Shown here in pieces: positions 35,084 through 44,270 of a stretch of 52,852 nucleotides of DNA. The notes beneath the pieces are model-generated. The model was not told where the DNA came from. It saw only the letters and a program-made list of their open reading frames with translations, and made no database searches. Position 1 is the first letter of the stretch, and the number at the start of each line of letters is the position of its first letter. Source of the stretch: Chryseosolibacter sp039917935 (GTDB lineage Bacteria > Bacteroidota > Bacteroidia > Cytophagales > Cyclobacteriaceae); contig JBDSIM010000164.1 of the NCBI GenBank assembly GCA_039917935.1, positions 1-52,852 of the forward strand, in the 5' to 3' direction. Made by a program: the position numbers and the translations under genes.

Positions 35084-36139
35084 ATGTCACTTGTTTTAGG
35101 ATATTCCGAAGCAAAAAAAGTGTTCGAGCATGCGAAAGCTGGCCAGTATGCCTTACCCGCTGTAAATGTTACCAGCACGAGCACCATTAATGCGACGCTC
35201 GAAGCAGCCAAAGCTGTAAAATCTCCCGTGATCATTCAATTCTCTAACAGCGGCGCCGCTTTTTTCATTGGAAAATCCCTTGACAACAAATTGCAGCAAG
35301 CCTCTATCATCGGGGCTGTTGCTGCCGCAAAATATGTACATGAAGCGAGTGACCTTTACGGGGTGCCTGTTTTGTTAAATACCGATCATGCTGCCAAAAA
35401 ATTACTTCCCTGGATTGATGGTATGATTGAACACGGAGAAAGATTTTTTAAACAATATGGCAAACCCTTATTTACGTCCCATATGATTGATCTTTCGGAG
35501 GAGCCTCTGAAAGAGAATGTAGAGATCAGCAAACGTTATCTTGAGAAGTTAACGAAAATGGATATGTACCTTGAAATTGAACTTGGTGTAACCGGTGGTG
35601 AGGAAGATGGTGTTGATAACACCGATGTTGAAAGTGCAAAACTTTATACCCAGCCTGAAGAAGTGTCATACGCCTATGAAGAACTGATGAAGGTAAGTGA
35701 TCATTTCGTTATAGCAGCGTCGTTCGGCAATGTTCATGGAGTTTACAAGCCCGGAAATGTTAAGTTAGAACCCGCTATTCTTAAAAATTCACAGGAGTAT
35801 ATTCTGAAAAAATTTAAAACGAAGAGCAACCCGGTTAATTTTGTTTTCCACGGCGGATCAGGTTCTGAACCTGCTGCTATCCGTGAAGCCATCGGCTACG
35901 GTGTAGTGAAGATGAATATCGATACCGATATTCAGTGGGCTTTCTGGGATGGTGTCCATAATTATTACAAGAAGAATCAGGCGTACCTTCAGGGACAGCT
36001 GGGAAATCCCACAGGTGCCGATGCCCCTAATAAAAAATATTACGACGGCCGTGTCTGGATCAGAGATGGAGAAGTCTCGATTAAAAATCGCTTGGTTCAG
36101 GCCTATGAGGAACTGAACGCCCTGAACCGACTTAGTTAA
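35084..36139 (+). CDS. fbaA: Class IIA fructose-bisphosphate aldolase
   Basis: A 351-residue zinc-dependent aldolase that condenses dihydroxyacetone phosphate with glyceraldehyde 3-phosphate. Features of the E. coli FbaA type are 'PAVNVTSTSTINATLEAA', the zinc ligand His in 'NTDHAAKK', the acidic stretch 'ELGVTGGEEDGVDN', 'NFVFHGGSGS' and 'YGVVKMNIDTDIQWAFW'. The long C-terminal part 'YLQGQLGNPTGADAPNKKYY' distinguishes class IIA from tagatose-bisphosphate-type IIB. Start ATG 35084. It may be the housekeeping enzyme or may serve the acid-sugar module by consuming its dihydroxyacetone phosphate. Confidence 0.95.
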   Translation: MSLVLGYSEAKKVFEHAKAGQYALPAVNVTSTSTINATLEAAKAVKSPVIIQFSNSGAAFFIGKSLDNKLQQASIIGAVAAAKYVHEASDLYGVPVLLNTDHAAKKLLPWIDGMIEHGERFFKQYGKPLFTSHMIDLSEEPLKENVEISKRYLEKLTKMDMYLEIELGVTGGEEDGVDNTDVESAKLYTQPEEVSYAYEELMKVSDHFVIAASFGNVHGVYKPGNVKLEPAILKNSQEYILKKFKTKSNPVNFVFHGGSGSEPAAIREAIGYGVVKMNIDTDIQWAFWDGVHNYYKKNQAYLQGQLGNPTGADAPNKKYYDGRVWIRDGEVSIKNRLVQAYEELNALNRLS

Positions 36140-36290
36140 ATCTTAATCTCATTCGCGAAGGTTGCGGCCGAACAAATTGCAATTGAAATTTGTGGCTAAT
36201 TCAGATCGTAGTATATAGGTATCAAGGGTAAATATTGATTCAAATTCGGTACTTCTCCTCCAGTGTATTGCAATATTTTATATTCTGAGA

Positions 36291-37400
36291 TTAATTGATC
36301 GAAAATTTTATTCGATAATGCTCTTTTTCACTGCGAAATTTTTCCAGCGTAATATCACGATCGAACAACCGGTTTAAATTGTTGCCAGCAAGATCTTCCA
36401 GGCGTGATTCGCATTCCAGAAAATAATCGCCACTTTCCCATTCGGTCAGCGGGATAAAAGTTACCATGCTCTCCTCACCTCCAAGGGTTATTTCGCCTGA
36501 AATATTTCCATTCATACTCCTGAAATGCACGGCTTCCTTAAGCACAACATAGTCCTGCGACTCATGAAATTTTACTTTCAGGGCATTTCTTGTTCCAGCT
36601 TGTGGTTTTTCTAACGTCCACGAATCCGGTTCTGGAGAAATACTGTCGCGTGCGCCCACTACGAACTCTTTTCTAAAGGGTCTTTTTAGAAAACTCCCAT
36701 CCCTTGCTTCCCAATCATTCTTGATAAATAAAGTATACACTTCATCCTTCTGAAGGGGTGGCCCTATATTTTGATTGGGTTGAGGGTCGCGTTTAACCCT
36801 GCCTGGATCAATCCAAAGTGTCAGCAGTGTTCCCTCTTTATTCCAGAGCGCAGGTTGAAGATCCAGAAAAACATCTGGCAGCGTGTCCATTTGATTATGA
36901 ATCAAAACCACATGTCGCAGAGGTGCATCCTCCCGCATAGGTTTGGAAAAATGAAGGTATACTTTTAATAAATTATTCGGAACGGTATCCTGCGTAGGAA
37001 AAGCTGAAAGCACTTCGGGGGCATTTCTGGAATCAGAAGGTGGAATTTTAATACTGTCTATAGACTGCCCCCTGACACGGATGTCATATAACAGCCCCCT
37101 GGTAAAAGGTACTAATGGCTGAAAAACAACGATCTCCTCCAAAAGAAGATAATCACCAAAAACCGGTGGTTGATTACCCTGCTGAATAACATGTATACTC
37201 AACGCACTTTCCAACGAGTCAACCGGAACATCCGAAAACCATTCCTTTGAAAATATAAAACCGGTGGCCAGGCTGTCCTTCCACTGAATTGAAATAGTTT
37301 GTGGGGACTCGGTTTTGTTAAAACAACTGGTTATACAAAAAGAAAAGACAAGGCATTGCACAAAACAATACCTGGTCCGGGAAATCACTTTCAAAACCAC
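36291..37400 (-). CDS. Ig-like domain lipoprotein, unknown function
   Basis: A 369-residue lipoprotein (lipobox 'CITSC', Cys26). It contains a bacterial Ig-like (SbsA/Big_5-type) domain: 'PEVLSAFPTQDTVPNNLLKV', then 'YLHFSKPM' at about residues 130-160; the remainder is beta-rich, suggesting two or three sandwich domains. The start is GTG 37400, since an in-frame TGA lies two codons upstream and no ATG is close. It overlaps the end of the beta-propeller gene by 10 bp, so the two form an operon. The function is unknown; it is perhaps a surface or periplasmic binding protein. Confidence 0.75.
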   Translation of the reverse strand: MVLKVISRTRYCFVQCLVFSFCITSCFNKTESPQTISIQWKDSLATGFIFSKEWFSDVPVDSLESALSIHVIQQGNQPPVFGDYLLLEEIVVFQPLVPFTRGLLYDIRVRGQSIDSIKIPPSDSRNAPEVLSAFPTQDTVPNNLLKVYLHFSKPMREDAPLRHVVLIHNQMDTLPDVFLDLQPALWNKEGTLLTLWIDPGRVKRDPQPNQNIGPPLQKDEVYTLFIKNDWEARDGSFLKRPFRKEFVVGARDSISPEPDSWTLEKPQAGTRNALKVKFHESQDYVVLKEAVHFRSMNGNISGEITLGGEESMVTFIPLTEWESGDYFLECESRLEDLAGNNLNRLFDRDITLEKFRSEKEHYRIKFSIN

Positions 37401-38497
37401 CGCTCACTTGGCGTGGTGTAAAGATCAAGATCACCATTTACTTTTCGCTGCAGCACAAGGATGTTAGCCTCATCTAGTATATCCATTTGCTGGACATTCA
37501 CCACTGGCAGGGAAACAAAATCAACGCCCGCAGTAGCGTAGCTTTCTCTTATGGGATCCGTCAGCGAACCTTCATAGTTTTCGATACTCTTATATTTTAC
37601 ACGCATTACGGGACAGCTCGAGTTAGCCATTATCAAAAAAGAATCATCCCCTTTTTTGAAGCTAAGCAAATCGATAGGTGAATTTCCGGCGCCAAATTCA
37701 GCAACGGTCCTGCCTTTGACATGTTTTCCTGCTTTCAACTCATCCATCGGGAAAAGGACGAGCGGCGTGCAAGTATAGCTTTCCACCAGGTATTTCTTAC
37801 CGTTCAGTTCTGCTGTTGTTAAAGTTTTGATAGGTGAATTCGTTTCATAACGTCCGCGGGCGGCATGAAAAATTTCGAGGGATGCCTGCTCTTGTGCATT
37901 GGTAAAGGGGAAAGGAATTTTTCTGAACACAGAGCTGAATTCCTGATTTGAAATTCCGCTAACCATTACACTGCCATCAGAAAATACCAGGTCGGAAATA
38001 GCCCATACCCTTAAGGGACGCCCTCGTTGATCCTTTGCGTCATCGGCAGGCGCATAGTTAATAGAAACACGGCTGAAAGCAATATTTTTCAAATTAACCG
38101 GTTGAATTTTATCTCCCACAATAGTCAATAACACCGGCTTTCCATCCTGACTTTGTACGGCACAATAAATTTTCTTCGATACTGGATTTACAGCCAGATC
38201 CAGGATATTGATGTTCTTAGCTTCTGTACCCAAAAGGGAGGCAATCTTTTGATCAATGTTTTTTAGGTCAACTGCCTGGCCTTTATCAACCATCGTCTTG
38301 TCTTGTGTGTCGATGGCAAAAACAGAAGCGTTTTTCGAGTCACCAATAAAAAGAATACCATTCGGGCCAAATGCCAAACCATTGATGGACTGGATATCGG
38401 GTGTGCCATTTTCGAATCCATTTGGATTTTTGTCCCTTAAGGTAGCGCTGATCAGAAATACCCCTGCAATAATTGCAGCAGCAATAGAATAATACAT
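37391..38497 (-). CDS. Secreted beta-propeller-like protein
   Basis: A 368-residue exported protein with an N-terminal hydrophobic segment (residues 3-20). Repeated blade-like units include 'INGLAFGPNGILFIGDS', 'ILDLAVNPVSKKIYCAVQS' and 'AISDLVFSDGSVMVSGIS', as in NHL/SMP-30-type propellers. No catalytic or heme motif is visible. It is the first gene of a pair with the Ig-like lipoprotein; the 10-bp overlap implies joint expression. The substrate or partner is unknown. Confidence 0.75.
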   Translation of the reverse strand: MYYSIAAAIIAGVFLISATLRDKNPNGFENGTPDIQSINGLAFGPNGILFIGDSKNASVFAIDTQDKTMVDKGQAVDLKNIDQKIASLLGTEAKNINILDLAVNPVSKKIYCAVQSQDGKPVLLTIVGDKIQPVNLKNIAFSRVSINYAPADDAKDQRGRPLRVWAISDLVFSDGSVMVSGISNQEFSSVFRKIPFPFTNAQEQASLEIFHAARGRYETNSPIKTLTTAELNGKKYLVESYTCTPLVLFPMDELKAGKHVKGRTVAEFGAGNSPIDLLSFKKGDDSFLIMANSSCPVMRVKYKSIENYEGSLTDPIRESYATAGVDFVSLPVVNVQQMDILDEANILVLQRKVNGDLDLYTTPSERWF

Positions 38498-38965
38498 TGT
38501 TTCATGCGTGAAATTTTATGTTTGCGAAGAATGCTATCGAAGGTTTAAGATAATCAAATCACTTCTTTTTTGTTAACGTTTCATCGTGTACTCGACAGAT
38601 TTAGCCATTGGCTCGACGCATTTGGTATCGTCGTCATTAGAGACCTTTCGGCGATTATAGAGGGAATATGATGTCAAAAATGCCTCAAGTTAATCGGGGA
38701 GTTCTTCAACTCTGCTGAATACCATGTCCGGCAGGTCCATCTCTTTTTCCAGTATTGCAGCTTACAATCCCCTGGATTTCCGCTATGCTTGAAATCCCTA
38801 AAAGAGGTAACGGCGTCCGCCTTATTTTGTTTACATGATCTGGACAATAATCCGGGCCTGGAATCTCAAATGGTGCATTTATATACCAAAAAAAAAATTG
38901 CCAGTCCTTCATGGCAAACCTTTCGTTTGGGAACGAATTCTATCACGTGAAGATTTGATTTCAGA
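38498..38965. other. 468-bp stretch without a supported gene
   Basis: An ORF of 68 codons (38706-38912, minus) shows no recognisable content. The stretch presumably holds the promoter of the propeller gene; I see no RNA gene or repeat. Confidence 0.4.
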
Positions 38966-40027
38966 TTAATCTTTTACAGCCCTGAATCCCACATTCGACA
39001 TTCCCGAGTCAAAGGCCGTTCCCTGACGGGCACTAGGCCGGTAGTTTACGCAATAATCCTCTGCGCAAAGATAAGACCCTCCTTTTGTCACGCGTTTGAT
39101 AGCATACGGTTCATTTGGATCAAAAGGTTTATCAGGACCTTGCGGGTTGATATTTACTTTACTCCTGGCCAATTTTTCAAAATATTGTATATCATACCAG
39201 TCAGCCGTCCATTCCCACAGATTGCCAATCATATCATATAAGCCATAGGAATTCGCGGGGAAACTCTTCACCGGAGAAACCATTTCAAATCCATCATCTT
39301 TGGAATTATGATGCGGAAAAGCGCCTTGAAAAGTATTGGCCATAAACATGCCGTTGAGCTTTAATTCGTTCCCCCAGGCATAGCGTTGTTGTTCTTTCCC
39401 GCCCCGGGAAGCAAATTCCCATTCCGCCTCGGTTGGTAACCTTTTTCCAGCCCATTTGCAATATGCTTTCGCATCTTCATAAGCAACATGCACCACGGGG
39501 TATTGTGAACGCCCGTTCAGGTGGCTGCCTGGTCCTTCCGGATGCTTCCAATCCGCGCCAGGAAACCACCTCCACCATTGCGAATAATCATTTAACATGA
39601 CAGGTTTTCGGGGCGGATTAAAAACCAATGACCCAGGTACTAACAGGCTATCAGCGGGTCTTGGAGTGCCTGGTGGAGATTGTTTTTGAATTTCCTCCCA
39701 CGCGGGCCGACGTTCAGCGACAGTGATGTATCCGGTAGCTCCTACGAATTCCTGATACTGGGCATTTGTTACCTCTGTTTCATCCATCCAGAAACCATCA
39801 ACCCTGACCTGGTGAGAAGGGCGTTCATGATGGTAGGCATCTGTTTCGTCGGTGCCCATGATGAATGTGCCGCCCGGGATCCATACCATTCCATGAACTT
39901 TGGCAGGTTGCGTTTCTGCCGGATTATGAACAAGGTGTTTTTGTTCCTTTACAGCACAAGAGATCAACATGAAAATAAGCGATAGCAATAATATTTTATC
40001 ATCTAAAAACCTTGCCATCAAGCTCAT
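38966..40027 (-). CDS. Formylglycine-generating enzyme lipoprotein (SUMF1/FGE)
   Basis: A 353-residue exported lipoprotein (lipobox 'LISC', Cys24) of the FGE-sulfatase fold. Conserved parts are 'MVWIPGGTFIMGTDE', 'DETEVTNAQYQEFV', 'AYCKWAGKRLPTEAEWEFAS', 'GLYDMIGNLWEWTADWY' and 'GGSYLCAEDYCVNYRPSA'. Cys321 and Cys326 match the two copper-binding catalytic cysteines of aerobic FGE, which many family relatives lack, so this is likely a true enzyme that converts the sulfatase active-site Cys to formylglycine. It lies 2 bp after the sandwich-like gene, and a matching Cys-type sulfatase (40715-42199) diverges next to them. Confidence 0.92.
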   Translation of the reverse strand: MSLMARFLDDKILLLSLIFMLISCAVKEQKHLVHNPAETQPAKVHGMVWIPGGTFIMGTDETDAYHHERPSHQVRVDGFWMDETEVTNAQYQEFVGATGYITVAERRPAWEEIQKQSPPGTPRPADSLLVPGSLVFNPPRKPVMLNDYSQWWRWFPGADWKHPEGPGSHLNGRSQYPVVHVAYEDAKAYCKWAGKRLPTEAEWEFASRGGKEQQRYAWGNELKLNGMFMANTFQGAFPHHNSKDDGFEMVSPVKSFPANSYGLYDMIGNLWEWTADWYDIQYFEKLARSKVNINPQGPDKPFDPNEPYAIKRVTKGGSYLCAEDYCVNYRPSARQGTAFDSGMSNVGFRAVKD

Positions 40028-40029
40028 AA

Positions 40030-40665
40030 TTAATTATTTCTTTTTAACCGCTTACCATATACTTCCATCCAATCAAGCCGTGAGGAAGCTGGCGTTCCTC
40101 CCCCGGTCATCAGATCAGAAAATCCCACCTCCGCAACCTTGCTTAAATCAGGATTTTGGATCCGCAAACCTTCCGTAACGCTTTCAATATTGAGTTTCCG
40201 CCATGTCAGGTTGCGGATCACAAACTCCTTTTCACGCCAGTCCTCGGCGTTGTCATCAAACTGATCACTCACCAGCCAGGTATCATCGGAAAGTTTGACA
40301 ATCACACGCAACGCACGGAATCCGCTTTGTTTCGCCCTCCATTTTATTTTCGCCTCTCCGGTCAGGTCAAACCACTCCGAATGGTGCTTCAGCGTTAAGG
40401 CCCAATTGCCTTTGCAATCACCAGACCATATATAAAATGGATCATTTGGTATTTCAGGATGATGGCTCTTTTTTATTTCATTCCGCGCCGGTCCATATAA
40501 CGATAACCATACGTCAGTATTTGAAACATGCGCCTGTGTCACCGGCGTAGCAGCGGGTATAGTATTCCAATCCTCCCTGAAAAGTAAGCCATGATCTGAT
40601 TGGTGACCCGCAGGCATTTGCCCATACGCGACAATGAAAACAAACAAATAATTTAATACGGGCAT
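40030..40665 (-). CDS. Secreted protein with beta-sandwich-like features
   Basis: A 211-residue protein with a short hydrophobic start ('LNYLFVFIVAYG'), so it is probably exported. 'LLFREDWNTIPA', 'GNWALTLKHHSEWFDLTGEA', 'DWREKEFVIRNLTWRKLNI' and 'ASRLDWMEVYGK' give the pattern of a concanavalin/jelly-roll sandwich, as in DUF1080-like or carbohydrate-binding proteins; I do not recognise a specific family. It is followed 2 bp later by FGE and diverges from the sulfatase (49 bp), so it probably helps bind or process a sulfated glycan. Confidence 0.72.
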   Translation of the reverse strand: MPVLNYLFVFIVAYGQMPAGHQSDHGLLFREDWNTIPAATPVTQAHVSNTDVWLSLYGPARNEIKKSHHPEIPNDPFYIWSGDCKGNWALTLKHHSEWFDLTGEAKIKWRAKQSGFRALRVIVKLSDDTWLVSDQFDDNAEDWREKEFVIRNLTWRKLNIESVTEGLRIQNPDLSKVAEVGFSDLMTGGGTPASSRLDWMEVYGKRLKRNN

Positions 40666-40714
40666 GTTGATAAAGAATTTTTTTTAATGGACCTTATCAC
40701 CAGAAACGGATTTT

Positions 40715-42199
40715 ATGAAAAATAAATCAGACAATAATAATACAAAATACAAATTTATAAAGGGAATTGTATTTTTCGTTGCTTTTATCACAATTGAAAA
40801 TTTGACTTTACTTGCCCAGCCAGAAAAACCAAACATCGTTTTTATTCTGGCGGATGACCTCGGATATGGAGACCTGGGGTGCTATGGACAACAGAAATTC
40901 AAAACTCCTCATATAGATAAACTTGCCCTTGATGGAATGAGGTTTACTCAACATTATTCGGGAGCACCCGTTTGTGCCCCATCGCGATCAGCTTTGTTGA
41001 CAGGCCTTCACACAGGGCACACACCGATTCGCGGAAATAAAGAAGTTCTTCCCGAAGGTCAATGGCCCTTACCACAGAAAACTGAGACACTGATGAGCAT
41101 GCTAAAATTGGCTGGCTATACTACCGGAACTTTTGGCAAATGGGGGTTAGGGTATCCAGGATCTGAAGGAGCTCCCGAATTTCAGGGCGTTGATTTTTTT
41201 TATGGATACAATTGCCAACGTCTGGCCCATAATTATTTTCCCGAACACTTGTGGAATAACCATCAGAAACAATTTCTACAAGCGAACAGCGGAACATCAA
41301 AAAAAGACTACGCCCCCGAAAAAATCCATCTGAAAGCATTGGAGTTTCTGGAAAATAATAAAGATACCTCCTTCTTTCTTTTTTATCCGATGGTCATTCC
41401 ACACGCGGAATTGGTTGCTCCGGAAAAATACATGGCGGGATACCGGAATAAATTCCTGCCAGAAAAAAACTTTGCCGGCGTGGATAGCGGAGATCAATTT
41501 CGAAAAGGCGGCTATGCCTCTCAACCTGAATCGCATGCTGCTTTCGCTGCCATGATCAATATAATGGATGATCAGGTAGGTGAAATTATTTCCAAGATCA
41601 ATGATTTGAATTTGGAGGAAAACACCATCATTATTTTTTCTTCGGATAACGGACCACACCAGGAGGGTGGTGCTGACCCTGATTATTTTGATAGCAATGG
41701 AATATTGAGAGGTTACAAACGCGATCTATTTGAAGGAGGGATAAGGGTGCCCTTCATCGTCAGCTGGAAAAAACACATTAAACCAGCATCTGTTACTGAC
41801 CATATTTCAGCCTTCTGGGATGTGATGCCAACGCTGGCCGACCTTATAGGATTAAAACTTGATACCAAAACGGATGGCATTACCTTTCTCCCAACCTTAA
41901 TGGGTAGACCGAATCACCAAAAACAGCATGACCAATTGTATTGGGAGTTTCACGAACTCAATGGAAGACGAGCTTTACGCCAGGGTGACTGGAAGCTGAT
42001 ACAGTATCATGTCAGCAACAACCCGGCAGGAAATTTTGAACTCTACAATCTGAAAGACGATCCCTCTGAACAGAACGACCTTGCATCCCGGTTTCCGGAT
42101 AAAGTGGAAAGGCTAAAAACTATTATGCTTGCCGAAAGAGTCCCGTCAGATACATTTAAATTTGCCTCAGAAATAAATCCGGGAGGAAGTACGAAGTAG
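40715..42199 (+). CDS. Cys-type sulfatase (arylsulfatase family)
   Basis: A 494-residue exported sulfatase (signal or anchor segment about residues 15-34). Its active-site signature 'CAPSR' (Cys87 to Arg91) marks it as a Cys-type enzyme that needs formylglycine maturation. Metal ligands include the two Asp in 'ILADDLGYGDLGCYG' (47-48) and the Asp/Asn in 'FSSDNGPH'. 'GTFGKWGLGYPG' and 'NLKDDPSEQNDLA' are also typical. The enzyme removes sulfate esters from glycans or small molecules; the substrate is unknown. It is transcribed divergently from the FGE pair. Confidence 0.94.
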   Translation: MKNKSDNNNTKYKFIKGIVFFVAFITIENLTLLAQPEKPNIVFILADDLGYGDLGCYGQQKFKTPHIDKLALDGMRFTQHYSGAPVCAPSRSALLTGLHTGHTPIRGNKEVLPEGQWPLPQKTETLMSMLKLAGYTTGTFGKWGLGYPGSEGAPEFQGVDFFYGYNCQRLAHNYFPEHLWNNHQKQFLQANSGTSKKDYAPEKIHLKALEFLENNKDTSFFLFYPMVIPHAELVAPEKYMAGYRNKFLPEKNFAGVDSGDQFRKGGYASQPESHAAFAAMINIMDDQVGEIISKINDLNLEENTIIIFSSDNGPHQEGGADPDYFDSNGILRGYKRDLFEGGIRVPFIVSWKKHIKPASVTDHISAFWDVMPTLADLIGLKLDTKTDGITFLPTLMGRPNHQKQHDQLYWEFHELNGRRALRQGDWKLIQYHVSNNPAGNFELYNLKDDPSEQNDLASRFPDKVERLKTIMLAERVPSDTFKFASEINPGGSTK

Positions 42200-42312
42200 A
42201 AAGGTACAACTTTGCGCTTCTTTGTGTTCCTCCGTGTGATTGCATTTGGCTTATGTGGCAAAATTAATTGGTCGCCGCGCTAGCTTTTATTTATTCTCAG
42301 CCTTGCGTAAAT

Positions 42313-44220
42313 TTACTTTTTCAAATTAATATTTGCGTCTAACTCCTGTTGACCACCCACCTCTACAACGGAAGTTCCATAAACTTTAATGGTTGCTTTA
42401 ATAAAATCTTCCGCATTTGCTTTATAAATATTCTCCACATACTTCTGGGGGTTGCGGTCAATGTACGGGAACCAGGTGCTGTGAATCTGTATCATCATTT
42501 TGTGGCCTTTCTTAAAAGTATGTAGCACATCCTGCAAAGGAAAATTAACATCGGTTGCTTCATTGGGCGTAAATGGCTGAGGTTTCGCAAAACTATTTCT
42601 GAATCTCCCACGGAATACTTCGTGTCGCACGAGCTGTTGATAGCCTCCCATAGTGACATTTTTTGGATTGTGATCATACTCGGGATGGTCCTGCGGATAA
42701 ACATCAATCAGTTTAACAATAAAATCGGCATCGGTACTGCTCAATGAAACTTTCAATTTTGCCATGATCTCTCCTGCCACCGTTACTTCTTGAAGAAGAA
42801 CATCGGATTCAAAAGTCAACACGTCCGGCCTGTGCGAAGCTTCCCGCTGGTCATCACTCATAAACCTCCTCGGTGTAAAGGTCAGCTCTTCTGTTTCGGA
42901 AGTATAGGGAACGGGCCGGGCAGGATCGCTTATATATTCAAAAACCGCCTGTGTGTCGACAGGCTTATTAAAGGAAAGCTTTCCATTCTCCGAGAAATAA
43001 AGTTTCAAGGGGGCGATATCATTGGGTGGCCAGGTCTGAAATTTGGCCCACCGCTTGCTTCCGGTATCAAACATATAAGCCTCAGGCAACGTTTGGCCAC
43101 CTTCACCTTTTAAGTGATAAGCAAAAAACGGGCGTTCAATCTCGCGCTGATAGAACGTGGAAATACTATCACCAAAATAGATATGATTATGTGTACTCTT
43201 GCCCTGCTCACCCGACCAGTCGCCATGGGCCCATGGGCCCATCACCAAAATATTGTATGCCGAGGGGCTGGAGGATTCTATACGTTTGTAAATATTCAGT
43301 GGTCCGTATAAATCTTCGGCGTCAAACCACCCCCCTACAGTCATGACAGCATGTTTCACATTCTTAAGGTGGGGCAGTATATTTCTCTTTTGCCAGAACT
43401 CATCATAATTCGGATGGTCAACTACCTGATTCCAGAAAAAATTATCGCCGTGATATTTCTCTGTAATATTTTTCAAGGGACCCAGCTTGAGAAAAAAATC
43501 ATAATTATCCTTGATACCTAAACCATGAAGCCGATCCATCTGGCCTTGGTACCAGGGTTCCGTGGTAAGTTTTTCTTTTTGATATCCGAACACGGCAAAT
43601 GCCCCGGTATAACTTTGAAGATAAGCACCCATGTGATGGAAATCATCAAAGAAAAAATCAGCGATCGGTGCCTGAGGTGACGAAGCTTTCAGCGCCGGGT
43701 GTGCATCAGGAATAGCTGCTGCCGTATAAAATCCGGGATAGGAAATTCCATACATGCCTACTCTCCCATTATGGCCCTTCAAATTTTTTATCATCCAATC
43801 AATTGTGTCCCAGGTGTCGGAGCTTTCGTCGACCGCGCCTTTATTTTTTGGATCATTACCCGGGATGTTCGGGGTCATGTTATCAAAAGTTCCTTCAGAT
43901 AAATAACGGCCCCGCACGTCCTGATAAGCTAAAATATAATGATCACGTACAAGGTACGGACTTGGTTGGGATCCCGTTTTATAATTGTCTTTCTCGGTGA
44001 CATTGTAGCAGGTGCGATTCAATAAAATCGGATAGGTTCTGGATTTATCTTTTGGAACATAAACCAGTGTAAAAAGTTTTTTCCCATCGCGCATGGGGAT
44101 CCGAAATTCCACCTTGTCATAATGTTTGCGCATATACATGGAATCCACCTGAGTTTGACTCTGCGCCAACCCAGCATCAAAGGCCATCAGCAAAACAACT
44201 ATCCAAAAATTTTTAATCAT
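42313..44220 (-). CDS. CocE/NonD-type serine hydrolase
   Basis: A 635-residue exported hydrolase of the X-Pro dipeptidyl-peptidase (S15)/CocE family. The start is ATG 44220, which puts a clear signal peptide first ('MIKNFWIVVLLMAFDAGLAQ'); the longer frame to 44268 would precede it with unrelated residues. The alpha/beta-hydrolase domain has 'YQDVRGRYLSEGTFD' and the nucleophile Ser160 in 'GMYGISYPG'. 'VGGWFDAEDLYGPL' holds a candidate Asp, and a His lies in 'MGPWAHGDW'. The C-terminal jelly-roll (X-Pro C-domain) covers about 380-600. It acts on esters or amides; the substrate is unknown. It is followed by the convergent sulfatase gene. Confidence 0.92.
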   Translation of the reverse strand: MIKNFWIVVLLMAFDAGLAQSQTQVDSMYMRKHYDKVEFRIPMRDGKKLFTLVYVPKDKSRTYPILLNRTCYNVTEKDNYKTGSQPSPYLVRDHYILAYQDVRGRYLSEGTFDNMTPNIPGNDPKNKGAVDESSDTWDTIDWMIKNLKGHNGRVGMYGISYPGFYTAAAIPDAHPALKASSPQAPIADFFFDDFHHMGAYLQSYTGAFAVFGYQKEKLTTEPWYQGQMDRLHGLGIKDNYDFFLKLGPLKNITEKYHGDNFFWNQVVDHPNYDEFWQKRNILPHLKNVKHAVMTVGGWFDAEDLYGPLNIYKRIESSSPSAYNILVMGPWAHGDWSGEQGKSTHNHIYFGDSISTFYQREIERPFFAYHLKGEGGQTLPEAYMFDTGSKRWAKFQTWPPNDIAPLKLYFSENGKLSFNKPVDTQAVFEYISDPARPVPYTSETEELTFTPRRFMSDDQREASHRPDVLTFESDVLLQEVTVAGEIMAKLKVSLSSTDADFIVKLIDVYPQDHPEYDHNPKNVTMGGYQQLVRHEVFRGRFRNSFAKPQPFTPNEATDVNFPLQDVLHTFKKGHKMMIQIHSTWFPYIDRNPQKYVENIYKANAEDFIKATIKVYGTSVVEVGGQQELDANINLKK

Positions 44221-44270
44221 AACCCAGTTTAAAATTTTCCAAAATAATGACCCGGACTCAACCTGCAATC

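Noticed and set aside
38706..38912. 68-codon minus-strand ORF
   Set aside because: No recognisable content and not linked to neighbours by overlap or spacing.
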